From Paenibacillus radicibacter (GTDB lineage: Bacteria > Bacillota > Bacilli > Paenibacillales > NBRC-103111), in assembly GCF_024721995.1 (NCBI RefSeq), contig NZ_JANQBC010000011.1, positions 177,601-241,600 on the forward strand: 64,000 nt of DNA. The letters are read 5' to 3'. The position numbers were made by a program, and so were the translations under genes. The notes beneath the pieces are model-generated. The model had not been told where the DNA came from and did no database searches. It saw nothing but the letters and a program-made list of their open reading frames with translations. Positions within the stretch are counted from its first letter, which is position 1, and the number at the start of each line of letters is the position of its first letter. Below, piece by piece: positions 27,122 through 36,209 of this stretch.

Positions 27122-28042
27122 ATGATCTATCGTAGACTCGGTAAAACTGGTCTTAAAATATCTGTAATTGGTGTTGGCACATGGCAATTCGGCGGTGAAT
27201 GGGGACAATCCTTCTCCCAAGACGAAGTCGATGCCATTCTTGATCGTGCTGGTGAGCTTGGTATCAACTTCATCGATACAGCAGAATGCTATGGCGATCA
27301 CTTGTCTGAGAAGCTAATCGGTGATTATTTATCACGCCGCAAGCGTGAAGATTGGGTTGTGGCAACGAAGTTCGGGCACCATTTTACAAATATGTTCGAA
27401 CGTACGCAAGAATGGACAGCAGAGCAAGTGTTGAAGCAGCTGGATGACTCTCTACTCGCCCTTCGCACGGATTATATCGACTTGTATCAGTTCCATTCTG
27501 GGACAGACGAAATGTTCAATAATGATGAGCTGTGGACAGTGCTAGATAAGCAGAAGCAAGCAGGCAAAATTCGTCATCTAGGAACGTCAATTGGCAGTAA
27601 TGCGAATCTGTATCAGACGGCTTCCTCTACTAAAGTCGGATCTGAATCGATTCAAGTGGTATATAACCGCCTAGATCGGGTACCTGAAGAGCAAGTATTC
27701 CCTTCTTGTCAGGAACAAGATCTTGGCGTGCTCGCTCGTGTGCCGCTCGCTAGTGGCTTCCTAAGCGGAAAATATAAACCTGGTACCGTGTTCGATAGCT
27801 CGGATGTACGTAATCGTAAAGATGCGGAGCTTGTGAACAATCAATTAGTAATGGCGCAGCAAGTTCAAGAGCAAGAAGTGCCTGCTGGCATGGATATGGC
27901 GACATGGGCGCTTGCTTGGTGCCTCAAGCATCCTGCTGTAACGTCTGTTATCCCAGGCTGCAAGAATCCTGCACAAGTCGAAGCGAACGCTGCTGCTGCC
28001 AAGTATGTAGCAAGCAACCATCCGCAAGCTTGGAAGGAATAA
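27122..28042 (+). CDS. Aldo/keto reductase
   Basis: 306 aa NAD(P)H-dependent oxidoreductase with a TIM barrel. Family positions are present: catalytic Asp in FIDTAECYGDHLSEKLIG (D and Y), Lys in VVATKFGHH, and His-containing IDLYQFHSGTDE. The C-terminal cofactor-binding segment VIPGCKNPAQVEANA is typical. Start ATG 27122 follows GGAG by about 9 nt. Substrate unknown. Confidence 0.92.
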   Translation: MIYRRLGKTGLKISVIGVGTWQFGGEWGQSFSQDEVDAILDRAGELGINFIDTAECYGDHLSEKLIGDYLSRRKREDWVVATKFGHHFTNMFERTQEWTAEQVLKQLDDSLLALRTDYIDLYQFHSGTDEMFNNDELWTVLDKQKQAGKIRHLGTSIGSNANLYQTASSTKVGSESIQVVYNRLDRVPEEQVFPSCQEQDLGVLARVPLASGFLSGKYKPGTVFDSSDVRNRKDAELVNNQLVMAQQVQEQEVPAGMDMATWALAWCLKHPAVTSVIPGCKNPAQVEANAAAAKYVASNHPQAWKE

Positions 28043-28144
28043 CTGATCTCCCTCTTAACCAAACAACGATAACTATCACTGCTGTACGTCATCTACTCCT
28101 TAGTGCAAGTTCACTTCTCATGTGACGTAAAAAGGAGAATTACA

Positions 28145-28954
28145 TTGAGCCAGGAAATACTCATAATTGCCCTGTTTACAATGCTTGTACATGCCATTGA
28201 TACCTCATCTTATGCAATCCGCCTAGCAGGGATTCGGATCAGCAAAATTGCTGTTTCCCTATCCCTTGCCGGGGTTGTTGTCATCTTATCTCGTACTTCG
28301 AACCTGTTCCAAGGTGTATTTACAGCTGGAATCTTTGATGATGCCAGAGCAGGTAGAATTGACGACATTATCTCACCGCTGCGCACAATCCTATTCTCTG
28401 CCTCAGCCGGTACACTACTCGCCATATTGCTATTTCCAACACTCGTATTCATCTCTGCCCGATTAATTGCCAAGCTTGAACTGACAGGCTCTGTCTTTGA
28501 GATGATTCGTCTGACTGTCACGTTCGGCAACATTAAACGGATTAAGAAGCTTGTGCGTATACCTAAACTTCAGATGCTCGCACGTCTGCGTGTCGGCGGA
28601 CTACCGAAGCGACTATTACTCCTCAACTGCCTTGTTACAGCAATCTATACAGTCGGTGTGCTTGCCGCCATGTATTCAGGTGTCCTTATTCCCGAGCATC
28701 TAACAAGAGCTAATATGTCATCCGGACTCATTAATGGCGTAGCGACGATTATCTTCGCGATGTTCGTTGATCCACAGCTTGCGGTTGCTACCGATCGTGC
28801 GCTTGCAGGCAAGACTAACATTGAGACTTTGAACAAAATGTTCGGACTTATTCTTATCTCTAGATTAGTAGGAACTTTGCTTGCTCAACTGCTGCTTATC
28901 CCTGCTGCATATACGATCAAATGGTTCATTCTTACCTTTTTTGCCACTAATTAA
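28145..28954 (+). CDS. amj: Lipid II flippase Amj (DUF2837)
   Basis: 269 aa with about six to seven membrane helices. The N-terminus MSQEILIIALFTMLVHAIDT, followed by SSYAIRLAGIR and a conserved SRTSNLFQ, matches Amj (YdaH), the alternate flippase that moves lipid II across the membrane for peptidoglycan synthesis when MurJ is inhibited. Start TTG 28145 follows AAAGGAG by about 8 nt; no ATG fits. In B. subtilis amj belongs to the SigM regulon; no convincing SigM promoter was seen here. Confidence 0.88.
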   Translation: MSQEILIIALFTMLVHAIDTSSYAIRLAGIRISKIAVSLSLAGVVVILSRTSNLFQGVFTAGIFDDARAGRIDDIISPLRTILFSASAGTLLAILLFPTLVFISARLIAKLELTGSVFEMIRLTVTFGNIKRIKKLVRIPKLQMLARLRVGGLPKRLLLLNCLVTAIYTVGVLAAMYSGVLIPEHLTRANMSSGLINGVATIIFAMFVDPQLAVATDRALAGKTNIETLNKMFGLILISRLVGTLLAQLLLIPAAYTIKWFILTFFATN

Positions 28955-29036
28955 TGCTTCGCCATACGGTCATTCATGGTATTCTAGTATTCTATATACA
29001 TGTAGAAGTAGGTTATAGAGGAGGCTCCTAGCCCAC

Positions 29037-29624
29037 ATGGAGATGGCGCAAAGCTTTTTTACAGAAGAAAATTTTCAAACACTCCTAGAGAGCTATCGTT
29101 CCTTAGGTCCTTTCCCAGCACTTCTCGCTGGTTTTCTTAAAGCATTCATCCCTCCGCTCCCCTTCTTTGCTATCATTGCATTTAATGCAGCGGCATTCGG
29201 ATTGTGGCAGGGTTTTATCTTTTCGTGGATTGGCGCGATCAGCGGCGCATTCGTCGGTTTTCTCCTTTTCCGAAAAATAGCCGGACATCGTCTCGCCAAA
29301 AAAATCGCTCAAAAGCCAAAAGTACAAAAAAGCATTCACTGGATTCAGCAAAATGCATTCAATTACGTGTTCATTCTATGCTGCTTCCCAATTGGTCCCT
29401 CTGCGACTATTAATTTTGCAGCTGGTATCGCTCGGATGCCTGTACGGTCTTTCTTTATTGCAATGTCATTCGGTAAGGCAGTCATGGTGTTCATGCTCTC
29501 TTACGTCGGTGCAGATATAATGAACTTGTTCCAAAATCCAATGAAAATAACCGTGATCGTCTTGATCATCGCGGCAATGTGGCTTACAAGTAAGAAATTA
29601 AATGCTCTCCTTGCAACAAGGTAA
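29037..29624 (+). CDS. TVP38/TMEM64-family (VTT domain) membrane protein
   Basis: 195 aa with about five hydrophobic segments. The VTT-domain core is visible: NAAAFGLWQGFIFSWIGAIS, then GAFVGFLLFRKIAGHRLAKK, with later FPIGPSATINFAAGIARM and FFIAMSFGKAVMVFM. The family is related to DedA and lipid scramblases. GAGGAGG lies about 12 nt before ATG 29037 and about 18 nt before an in-frame ATG at 29043. Followed by a terminator that overlaps the stop region. Confidence 0.85.
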   Translation: MEMAQSFFTEENFQTLLESYRSLGPFPALLAGFLKAFIPPLPFFAIIAFNAAAFGLWQGFIFSWIGAISGAFVGFLLFRKIAGHRLAKKIAQKPKVQKSIHWIQQNAFNYVFILCCFPIGPSATINFAAGIARMPVRSFFIAMSFGKAVMVFMLSYVGADIMNLFQNPMKITVIVLIIAAMWLTSKKLNALLATR

Positions 29625-29637
29625 GAGCATTTTTTGT
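29599..29637 (+). terminator. Terminator of the VTT-domain gene
   Basis: AATGCTCT-(loop)-AGAGCATTTTTTG. The stem overlaps the last codons of the gene. Confidence 0.8.
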
Positions 29638-29640
29638 ATG

Positions 29641-29700
29641 CAAAAAAACCTTCGAGCAGTGCTGTCACACGAATGTGATCTTGCATAGCCCGAAGGTTTA
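29641..29700 (-). terminator. Terminator of the siderophore-binding lipoprotein gene
   Basis: Minus strand AAACCTTCGGGC pairs with GC-TCGAAGGTTT, followed by TTTTTG; the loop contains a smaller inverted repeat (ATCACATTCGTGTGAC). Confidence 0.8.
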
Positions 29701-29722
29701 ATCATTTACTTTTATCAAAAAA

Positions 29723-30703
29723 CTACTTTTGAATCTCGTAGATTTTGTACAAGTCATCCAGCATGATGTTAGCTGCCATTACGCCACCAGCAGTGTTCCA
29801 CGTTGCATCATTAACTTTGTAAGCACGGCCTTCTTTCACTGCACTTAGGTTCTTCCATAGCGGATCATTCAAGAATAACTCTTCTTGCTTGCTCGCTTTG
29901 TTGTCACCAATCTCATACGTGAAGTAGAACAAACGGTGTGCATCCATGTCTGGAATACGCTCTTTGGTTACTTCTTCAGCGAATGTTTCTGTAGATTTCT
30001 TCGGAGTACGTGCAAGTCCTAGCTCTTTAAAAATAATACCTGTGAACGTTTCTTCGTGGTAAATACGTGTTTTACCACCCATGAAGCGAACAACGGATAC
30101 TGTATCCTTCACCTTGTCGCCAGCTTTCGTACGGAAATCGACGATACGCTTATCGAATGCAGCGATCACTTTCGCGCCTTCTTCCTTCTTGTTCACCGCT
30201 TCTGCGTATAAGGAGAAGTTATTCTTCCACTCGCCACGAAGTGTTTCGGAATATACCGTTGGAGCGATTGCTTTCAATTGCTCGTACACTTTCTCGTGAC
30301 GCATTTTGTTCCCGATAATTAGATCTGGCTTAAGACTTGCGATAATTTCAATGTTCGGCTGACCTTCGCCGCCAAGCTCTGTTACGCCATCCATCTTATC
30401 TGCAATGTGCTCGTACCAAGGTGTACCTGTCCAAGACTTTACTGCACCAACAGGTTTAATGCCAAGTTCTAGTAATGCTTCTGTTCCTTCGTTCGTTAGA
30501 ACAACGACACGTTGAGGTGTACCTTTAATTTCCGTTTCACCCATAGCATGTTTCACCACACGTGATGTTGCATCACCTTGAGGTGCTGGTGTTGCTGCGC
30601 TATCTGTTTTACCGCCGCATCCTGCAACGACAAATAGAGCTGTTACGATTAACATAAGTATGATTTGACGAGAGATCGTCTTTGCTTCTAATCTTGCTTT
30701 CAT
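29723..30703 (-). CDS. Siderophore-binding lipoprotein of an iron ABC transporter
   Basis: 326 aa. Lipoprotein signal with lipobox VVAGCGGK, then two class III periplasmic-binding lobes: VVVLTNEGTEALLELGIKPV and PNIEIIASLKPDLIIGNKMR are typical of FecB/FhuD-like proteins. It captures ferric siderophores at the cell surface for the divergent FecCD permeases and ATPase. Start ATG 30703 follows GGAGG. A near-perfect Fur box lies between its promoter and start. Best analogue by layout is B. subtilis YfiY. Confidence 0.92.
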   Translation of the reverse strand: MKARLEAKTISRQIILMLIVTALFVVAGCGGKTDSAATPAPQGDATSRVVKHAMGETEIKGTPQRVVVLTNEGTEALLELGIKPVGAVKSWTGTPWYEHIADKMDGVTELGGEGQPNIEIIASLKPDLIIGNKMRHEKVYEQLKAIAPTVYSETLRGEWKNNFSLYAEAVNKKEEGAKVIAAFDKRIVDFRTKAGDKVKDTVSVVRFMGGKTRIYHEETFTGIIFKELGLARTPKKSTETFAEEVTKERIPDMDAHRLFYFTYEIGDNKASKQEELFLNDPLWKNLSAVKEGRAYKVNDATWNTAGGVMAANIMLDDLYKIYEIQK

Positions 30704-30731
30704 CGTACAAATACCTCCATTTTTACCCAAT

Positions 30732-30746
30732 TGATAATGATTTTCA
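30732..30746. promoter_or_regulatory. Fur box for the binding-protein gene
   Basis: TGATAATGATTTTCA matches the 7-1-7 Fur consensus TGATAATnATTATCA at all but one position. It lies downstream of the minus-strand promoter and would block initiation under iron sufficiency. Confidence 0.85.
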
Positions 30747-30760
30747 ATAGCATGCCTTTG

Positions 30761-30789
30761 AATATACAGATGACTTAAACATTTGTCAA
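30761..30789 (-). promoter_or_regulatory. Sigma-A promoter of the binding-protein gene
   Basis: TTGACA (30789-30784), 17-nt spacer, TATATT (30766-30761). Confidence 0.78.
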
Positions 30790-30797
30790 TGCTATAA

Positions 30798-30812
30798 TGA
30801 GAACGATTTTCA
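30798..30812. promoter_or_regulatory. Fur box for the permease/ATPase operon
   Basis: TGAGAACGATTTTCA, about 11 of 14 informative Fur-consensus positions. It overlaps the end of a TATAAT (30793-30798) that is the likely -10 of the plus-strand operon. Confidence 0.7.
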
Positions 30813-30855
30813 GTTAATAAATCATGATGATAACTTCTAATGTAGTGAGGTCCCT

Positions 30856-31875
30856 ATGAACACCAATAATTATTCACTCAGACGCTATACCGTATATAAG
30901 CTACTCGGACTATTGGGGCTATTCATGTTCCTGCTCATTTCCATCTGTGCCGGTATTCTATTCGGTGTCACACATGTCCCTCTAAGAACGCTAATAGAGT
31001 CATTCACGAACTTTGATGGATCTAACGCTCATCTCATTATTCGTACCACTCGAGTACCAAGGGTTCTCATTGCTGCTATTGTTGGCGGTTCACTTGCAGC
31101 AGCAGGTGCGGTGATGCAGGCAATTACACGTAATCCACTTGCTTCACCGAGTATATTCGGAATTAATGCTGGTGCAGCATTCTTCATCGTCGTTGCTTCT
31201 GCTTACTTCGGAGCTGAAAGTATGAATCAATTCATATGGCTTGCATTAATTGGCGCTTGTATCACCGTATTCGTCGTATATGGACTAGGTTCGATCGGCT
31301 CGGACGGCTTAACACCGATTAAGATTACTTTAGCTGGATCAGCGATTACAGCTCTATTCATGTCCTTTACCCAAGGCATCTTGCTGACAAGCGGGAAGGC
31401 ATTCGATCAGGTATTGCCTTGGCTTGTAGGTTCTGTCTCAGGTAAAGATCTAGATATGCTCGTCAAAGTACTTCCTTACTTCATCATCGGCTGGATAACA
31501 GCACTAATCTTATCCCGTCACTTGAATGTACTGGCAATGGGGGAAGATATGGCACGTGGTCTCGGTCAGAAGACAGGCTACATCAAGCTTGCTTGTGCTC
31601 TACTCATTGTTCTTCTTGCGGGAAGCTCCGTTGCGATTGCAGGTCCGATTGCCTTCATCGGAATCATGATCCCACATGCAGCGCGTTATCTCGTCGGTGC
31701 TGATTATCGTTGGATCATTCCGTATTGTTTCGTTCTTGGTGCATTACTGCTCGTACTTGCTGATCTAGGTTCTCGATTTGTTGCAATGCCTAAGGAAGTA
31801 CCAGTCGGCGTGTTAACAGCCATTATCGGGGTTCCATTCTTCGTCTTCATCGCTCGCAAAGGAGGTCAGAGATAA
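30856..31875 (+). CDS. FecCD-family iron-siderophore permease, subunit 1
   Basis: 339 aa with about nine to ten membrane helices. FecCD signatures: RVPRVLIAAIVGGSLAAAGA, followed by VMQAITRNPLASPSIFGINA near the N-terminus and GPIAFIGIMIPHAARYLVG near the C-terminus (ATPase-contact helix). Forms a heterodimeric channel with the next gene product. Three bases separate it from that gene. First gene of a Fur-controlled three-gene operon. Confidence 0.94.
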   Translation: MNTNNYSLRRYTVYKLLGLLGLFMFLLISICAGILFGVTHVPLRTLIESFTNFDGSNAHLIIRTTRVPRVLIAAIVGGSLAAAGAVMQAITRNPLASPSIFGINAGAAFFIVVASAYFGAESMNQFIWLALIGACITVFVVYGLGSIGSDGLTPIKITLAGSAITALFMSFTQGILLTSGKAFDQVLPWLVGSVSGKDLDMLVKVLPYFIIGWITALILSRHLNVLAMGEDMARGLGQKTGYIKLACALLIVLLAGSSVAIAGPIAFIGIMIPHAARYLVGADYRWIIPYCFVLGALLLVLADLGSRFVAMPKEVPVGVLTAIIGVPFFVFIARKGGQR

Positions 31876-31878
31876 ATC

Positions 31879-32925
31879 ATGAACAAACAACATCTTCTTC
31901 TGCGAAACAATAAGCTGGGTTTATCTATCCTAATCGAGCGCAAGACTTTGCGTGTAATCAGCATTCTTCTACTGCTACTAATCGTCGTGTGTGTGTTTGC
32001 AATTGGTGCAGGCTCACTACCCATTCATCCATGGAGTGTAATTCAAGCCCTGTTCGGGCAAGGTGACGAGACACATCGCGTTATTATTAACACGTTCCGT
32101 TTACCTAGGGTGTACACAGCCATAATGGTCGGCGGATCTCTTGCGGTTGCAGGTGCGATCCTGCAAGGCATGATCCGTAATCCACTTGCTTCACCTGACT
32201 TAATCGGGATTACAGGCGGCGCTTCTACCGGAGCGGTTACATTCTTGTTCTTCTTCGGCGGCTCTGTATCGATTCACTATTTACCCATTGCAGCCGTACT
32301 TGGCGCATTCATCGTAACCCTGCTCATTTACCTGCTTGCTTGGAAACGAGGCGTCACCCCGCTTCGACTTGTCTTGATCGGAATTGGTTTCTCTGCTGCG
32401 CTTAGTTCCTTAACATATATGATGTTAATTTCAGGCCCCCCTTATTTAGCAACGAAAGCTTTAGCGTTTATGACTGGAAGTATTTATGGTGCCTCTTGGA
32501 AAAATGATGTGTTCGTGCTCTTACCATGGGTAATCGTCTTACTGCCACTCGTCTGGATCTTATCGAGCAAGCTCAATATCCAACAGCTAGGTGATGAAAT
32601 TGCCAAAGGGATCGGCAGTCGTGTTCAATTGGATCGCTTATTCCTACTCATTCTTGCTGTTGCATTAGCTGGGGTTGCAGTCGCCATCGGTGGCGCTATC
32701 GCCTTCATTGGACTCATGGCTCCCCATCTAGCACGTAAGTTAGTCGGCCCTTCCTTCGGTGGATTAATTCCTGTCGCCGCCTTGGTCGGTGCGATCATTC
32801 TCTTACTTGCTGATCTTGCAGCTCGCACCTTATTCGTACCGCTAGATATACCTGCCGGCGTCTTTACAGCTGGAATTGGCGCACCGTTCTTCATTTACAT
32901 GCTGTATCACAATCGTCAACGCTAA
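31879..32925 (+). CDS. FecCD-family iron-siderophore permease, subunit 2
   Basis: 348 aa, paralogous to the preceding gene: LPRVYTAIMVGGSLAVAGAI, LQGMIRNPLASPDLIGITGG and GAIAFIGLMAPHLARKLVG. About ten membrane helices. AAGGAGG overlaps the end of the first permease gene. Together they correspond to YfiZ/YfhA-type permeases of B. subtilis. Confidence 0.94.
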   Translation: MNKQHLLLRNNKLGLSILIERKTLRVISILLLLLIVVCVFAIGAGSLPIHPWSVIQALFGQGDETHRVIINTFRLPRVYTAIMVGGSLAVAGAILQGMIRNPLASPDLIGITGGASTGAVTFLFFFGGSVSIHYLPIAAVLGAFIVTLLIYLLAWKRGVTPLRLVLIGIGFSAALSSLTYMMLISGPPYLATKALAFMTGSIYGASWKNDVFVLLPWVIVLLPLVWILSSKLNIQQLGDEIAKGIGSRVQLDRLFLLILAVALAGVAVAIGGAIAFIGLMAPHLARKLVGPSFGGLIPVAALVGAIILLLADLAARTLFVPLDIPAGVFTAGIGAPFFIYMLYHNRQR

Positions 32926-32944
32926 GAAAGGAGCGGTTTAAACT

Positions 32945-33784
32945 ATGTTTACAATCGAAGCCAAAGATGTCTCATTATCATATGGAGACAAAATTATTTT
33001 TCAAGACTTAAACTTATCGATCCCTCGTGGAAAAATATCCGTTCTCATCGGAGCCAACGGCTGCGGTAAATCGACTATTCTTCGCTCCTTATCGCGTGTT
33101 ATGCAGCCGCAGAAAGGTGAAGTCATTCTAGATGGCGCCGACATTGCTAAGATGTCAACGAAGGATGTCGCGAAGAAGATGGCAATCCTACCGCAAACAC
33201 CTGTTGCACCAGAAGGACTTACGGTACTCGGACTTGTTCGTCAAGGCCGGTATCCGTATCAGAACTGGTTCAAGCAATGGTCACAAGAAGATGAAGAGAA
33301 AGTACGTTTCGCCTTACAAGCATCTGGTCTTGAAGATTTGCAGAATCGTACAGTCGATTCCTTATCAGGTGGTCAGCGCCAGCGTGCATGGATTGCCCTG
33401 ACACTCGCACAGGATACGGATATTCTACTGCTGGATGAACCAACGACTTACTTGGATTTAACGCATCAGATTGAAGTACTCGATCTGCTCTATGATCTCA
33501 ATGAACGCGAAGGTCGCACCATTGTCATGGTGCTGCATGATATTAATCTTGCTTGTCGTTATGCGCATCACATCTTAGCGATTAAGGAAGGAAAGCTCTG
33601 GGCGGAAGGTCCGCCGGAAGACATCGTGGATGAGAAACTGCTCTGCGAAGTATTCGGTCTTCAGTGCCAAGTTGGACGTGATCCGATCTTCGGCACGCCG
33701 GTCTGTATCCCAGGTGGAAGAGGACGCTTCGTAGGTCCGAATTGTGAAGGATGTGTACGTGACAACCACGACGGTTGTCAATAA
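32945..33784 (+). CDS. Iron-siderophore ABC transporter ATPase with Cys-rich tail
   Basis: 279 aa. Walker A GANGCGKST, Q loop LPQTP, signature LSGGQRQRAW, Walker B ILLLDEPTTYLD, and H loop VLHDIN. It powers uptake through the two permeases. After the usual end near PIFGTPVCIPGGRGR there is a tail with FVGPNCEGCVRDNHDGCQ, whose three cysteines and one histidine could bind a metal; this is unusual for the family as known to me. AAAGGAG precedes ATG 32945. Confidence 0.94.
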   Translation: MFTIEAKDVSLSYGDKIIFQDLNLSIPRGKISVLIGANGCGKSTILRSLSRVMQPQKGEVILDGADIAKMSTKDVAKKMAILPQTPVAPEGLTVLGLVRQGRYPYQNWFKQWSQEDEEKVRFALQASGLEDLQNRTVDSLSGGQRQRAWIALTLAQDTDILLLDEPTTYLDLTHQIEVLDLLYDLNEREGRTIVMVLHDINLACRYAHHILAIKEGKLWAEGPPEDIVDEKLLCEVFGLQCQVGRDPIFGTPVCIPGGRGRFVGPNCEGCVRDNHDGCQ

Positions 33785-33786
33785 AT

Positions 33787-33834
33787 AAAAAAGGATGATG
33801 CCAAGTTTCAAGCTTGGCGCCATCCTTTTTCTAT
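33787..33834. terminator. Terminator after the iron-transport operon
   Basis: AAAAAGGATGATGCCAAG pairs with CTTGGCGCCATCCTTTTT; U-rich on both strands, so it also ends the convergent CcdC gene. Confidence 0.88.
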
Positions 33835-33851
33835 ATCCTTTTGAACCTAAA

Positions 33852-34376
33852 TTAAGATTTGATATTGGAGATCGGTCTAGATCCTTCCTTGCTCTCCTCA
33901 AGAATCTTAAGAAATTTAATAAACGAAGCGATGCGCCACGGCACGAGGTAACAGATCCCCATGATAAGCACGATTGCGAAGAAATTCTGAGCATCCAGTT
34001 CTTGAATATAACTTCTTAAGAAGAAACGCAGGGACAAGATGATTAAGAAAGTCACAAAGAATGCGATGCTTTTCTTCGAATAAATATGACCGTCTTCACG
34101 AATTTCGTAGCTCGTTGTGAGTATGAGTGGGATCGACATCACAAATCCAATCAATGCTGGATACACAATCTCATTTACACTTAAGTGTGCTATTGTACCC
34201 TCTAGGAACAATAGACCAGGTATTAAGAACAATAGCGGAGTCAAGATCCGAATTGGATTGCGTGACATCGGTCTATACATGGACTTCGTTCTTCTCCATA
34301 AGATAAGAATTGCAACGACCACAATAATGCTAATTGACGCTGACCCCATACTACTTGTATCGAACTGAACATCCAT
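33852..34376 (-). CDS. CcdC-family membrane protein
   Basis: 174 aa with about five membrane helices. It matches the CcdC/DUF1453 family (LWRRTKSMYRPMSRNPIRIL, then LLFLIPGLLFLEG; IPLILTTSYEIREDG). B. subtilis CcdC is encoded with the cytochrome c maturation protein CcdA but is dispensable. Start ATG 34376 has GGAG 8 nt upstream. Neighbouring copper-handling genes suggest an envelope redox/metal theme. Confidence 0.78.
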   Translation of the reverse strand: MDVQFDTSSMGSASISIIVVVAILILWRRTKSMYRPMSRNPIRILTPLLFLIPGLLFLEGTIAHLSVNEIVYPALIGFVMSIPLILTTSYEIREDGHIYSKKSIAFFVTFLIILSLRFFLRSYIQELDAQNFFAIVLIMGICYLVPWRIASFIKFLKILEESKEGSRPISNIKS

Positions 34377-34488
34377 CTCCAACACTCCGCTTCACATATA
34401 TACTTAACTTATAAATTAAGTATAGCCAAACTGGAAATAATATACTAGATGATCAAATTCACTTCTTCACATGAAGATTCTCATGTTC

Positions 34489-36147
34489 TTAATAGACTTG
34501 CACTTCCATCTGGTACACTTTCTCATCGTCGGTCACGCGCATAACTCGAATCTCTAGCAACCATTTGCCACGGAACGGTAGATAAGAACCTTCTGCCTTA
34601 TAATCATAGCGCTTGAAGCCATTGAATAGCTCCGCTGCAGTTGGGTCACTAAATGATTCAATCGGTACTTCAATAGCTGCAAGATCCGGCTGATCTTGAT
34701 TACGAAGCAGCATCTGCACACGCTTAGGTGCGCCTTCATTTTCCGGAACCCATACTTTAGTAAGGAAAGTGTTATCCCCAACATTCAGCGGCGTAATGCG
34801 GCTAGTCATATGAATCGTCTCGCCCATCTCATGCCAATTGAGCGGTTTATTCGTAGGTGTTGGAGATAAGTACGTAATGAAACCAACTAACAATGCAATG
34901 ATCAGCATGAAACTAAAGTCGATTTTGATCCAGCGTGAAAGCGATGCTTCTTGGGAGCGTTTCATCGCGATACGCACCATCAGGGCAGTTACTGCAACAA
35001 GCACAACAACCCCTGCTTTTATTAGCATTAGAATACCCCATTGGGTATAAATGATATATTCGATACTTGGCAAAAAGAGTACCACTGAAGCGAGTCCAGT
35101 TACAGCGAGCATTAAGAATGATACGAATGCAAAAGTCGAGAATGAGTGCAAGAATGAAGCGACTTGTTCACGCGCTTTTTTCCACATGACAAGAGCAAGT
35201 AACAAACCACCCGCCCAAATAGCCGCTGCAAGCAAATGAACGAAATTCAAGCCAACTGTTGCCCATTTCGGATCCATTGCAGCTGCATGTCCAGTTAAGC
35301 TTTTGCCAAACAATAATGCGATGATCCATACATAATCAAACCAAGCCCAGCGTCCTATGAGCCAGAATCCGATTAAGGACAAGGCGAGCGCAGCCAGCCA
35401 GAATAAACCGACACTTGTCGAGAAGAACACCGCTTGTAATTGATCAAATCCACTATCTCCAAGTAAATCTTCCAAATGGGTGAAAATTACGATAACTGTG
35501 GATAGAAACAGTACGCGCTGTAAATTAAGCGTCCAACCTGATAGCTTGGATGCAAGACCTGCTCGCGCTGCAATCGGCATCCGCAACCAGAATATCCAAC
35601 CTGCTGTAAGTAACATCATCACGTACCACAAACCGCGACTTAGAAAAATACTAAGTGTAGACATGCTCATATTCGTTGATATTTGCATCTCATGTTCATG
35701 GCCACTCATTGCATCAGATGTTGAAGGGTTAGCTGCTCCCCCCTCACTTTCCCCGATTGTAAAAGGAAAACTTCCGCCTACTGGATGCCCATCAGCTGAG
35801 ATAACGTGATAAGAAACCAGATACAAGCCATCCGCAAGCTTCGGTACCTGCACTTCAATACCTGTCTGATCTTCTAGCATAATCGGTTTGTTATCCGATA
35901 CGATTTTCCCTTTATCATCGATTAGTTTTATGTAGAACGCTCCGTCTTCCAGTCGCTCATTGAACGTAATCGAGATCTTAGGTGGTGACTGCACAAGCTG
36001 AGCATTCGACTCTGGCACCGTCTTCAGCACAACTGCATGAGCAGATACTCCTTGCGGCAGAATCATACCCATACAAGCCAATATAAACATGAGAATCGCA
36101 CACTTCATCCATGTGCCTAAACCTCTTCTTAACCTAAATTGATACAC
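34489..36147 (-). CDS. CopC-CopD fusion copper transport protein (YcnJ-like)
   Basis: About 552 aa. An N-terminal signal peptide ends near GVSAHA, giving a mature CopC domain that starts with the Cu-binding His (HAVVLKTVPESNAQL; later ISADGHPVGGSFPF), followed by CopD with about eight membrane helices (GLWYVMMLLTAGWIFW; NFVHLLAAAIWAGGLL) and a C-terminal YtkA-like extracytoplasmic domain (about residues 455-552). It is the family of YcnJ, a copper importer. The proposed start is GTG 36147, 6 nt after GAGGGG. YcnI-like protein is encoded 3 kb away rather than adjacent. Confidence 0.88.
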   Translation of the reverse strand: MYQFRLRRGLGTWMKCAILMFILACMGMILPQGVSAHAVVLKTVPESNAQLVQSPPKISITFNERLEDGAFYIKLIDDKGKIVSDNKPIMLEDQTGIEVQVPKLADGLYLVSYHVISADGHPVGGSFPFTIGESEGGAANPSTSDAMSGHEHEMQISTNMSMSTLSIFLSRGLWYVMMLLTAGWIFWLRMPIAARAGLASKLSGWTLNLQRVLFLSTVIVIFTHLEDLLGDSGFDQLQAVFFSTSVGLFWLAALALSLIGFWLIGRWAWFDYVWIIALLFGKSLTGHAAAMDPKWATVGLNFVHLLAAAIWAGGLLLALVMWKKAREQVASFLHSFSTFAFVSFLMLAVTGLASVVLFLPSIEYIIYTQWGILMLIKAGVVVLVAVTALMVRIAMKRSQEASLSRWIKIDFSFMLIIALLVGFITYLSPTPTNKPLNWHEMGETIHMTSRITPLNVGDNTFLTKVWVPENEGAPKRVQMLLRNQDQPDLAAIEVPIESFSDPTAAELFNGFKRYDYKAEGSYLPFRGKWLLEIRVMRVTDDEKVYQMEVQVY

Positions 36148-36209
36148 AATTTTCCCCTCTTCCTCGTCTACACTATTCGTATCTCCTCTGCCCAGCACTT
36201 ACCATTTCA

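Noticed and set aside
28080..28140. SigM-type promoter upstream of amj
   Set aside because: A CGTC is present but no TGAAAC-like -35 lies at the right distance.
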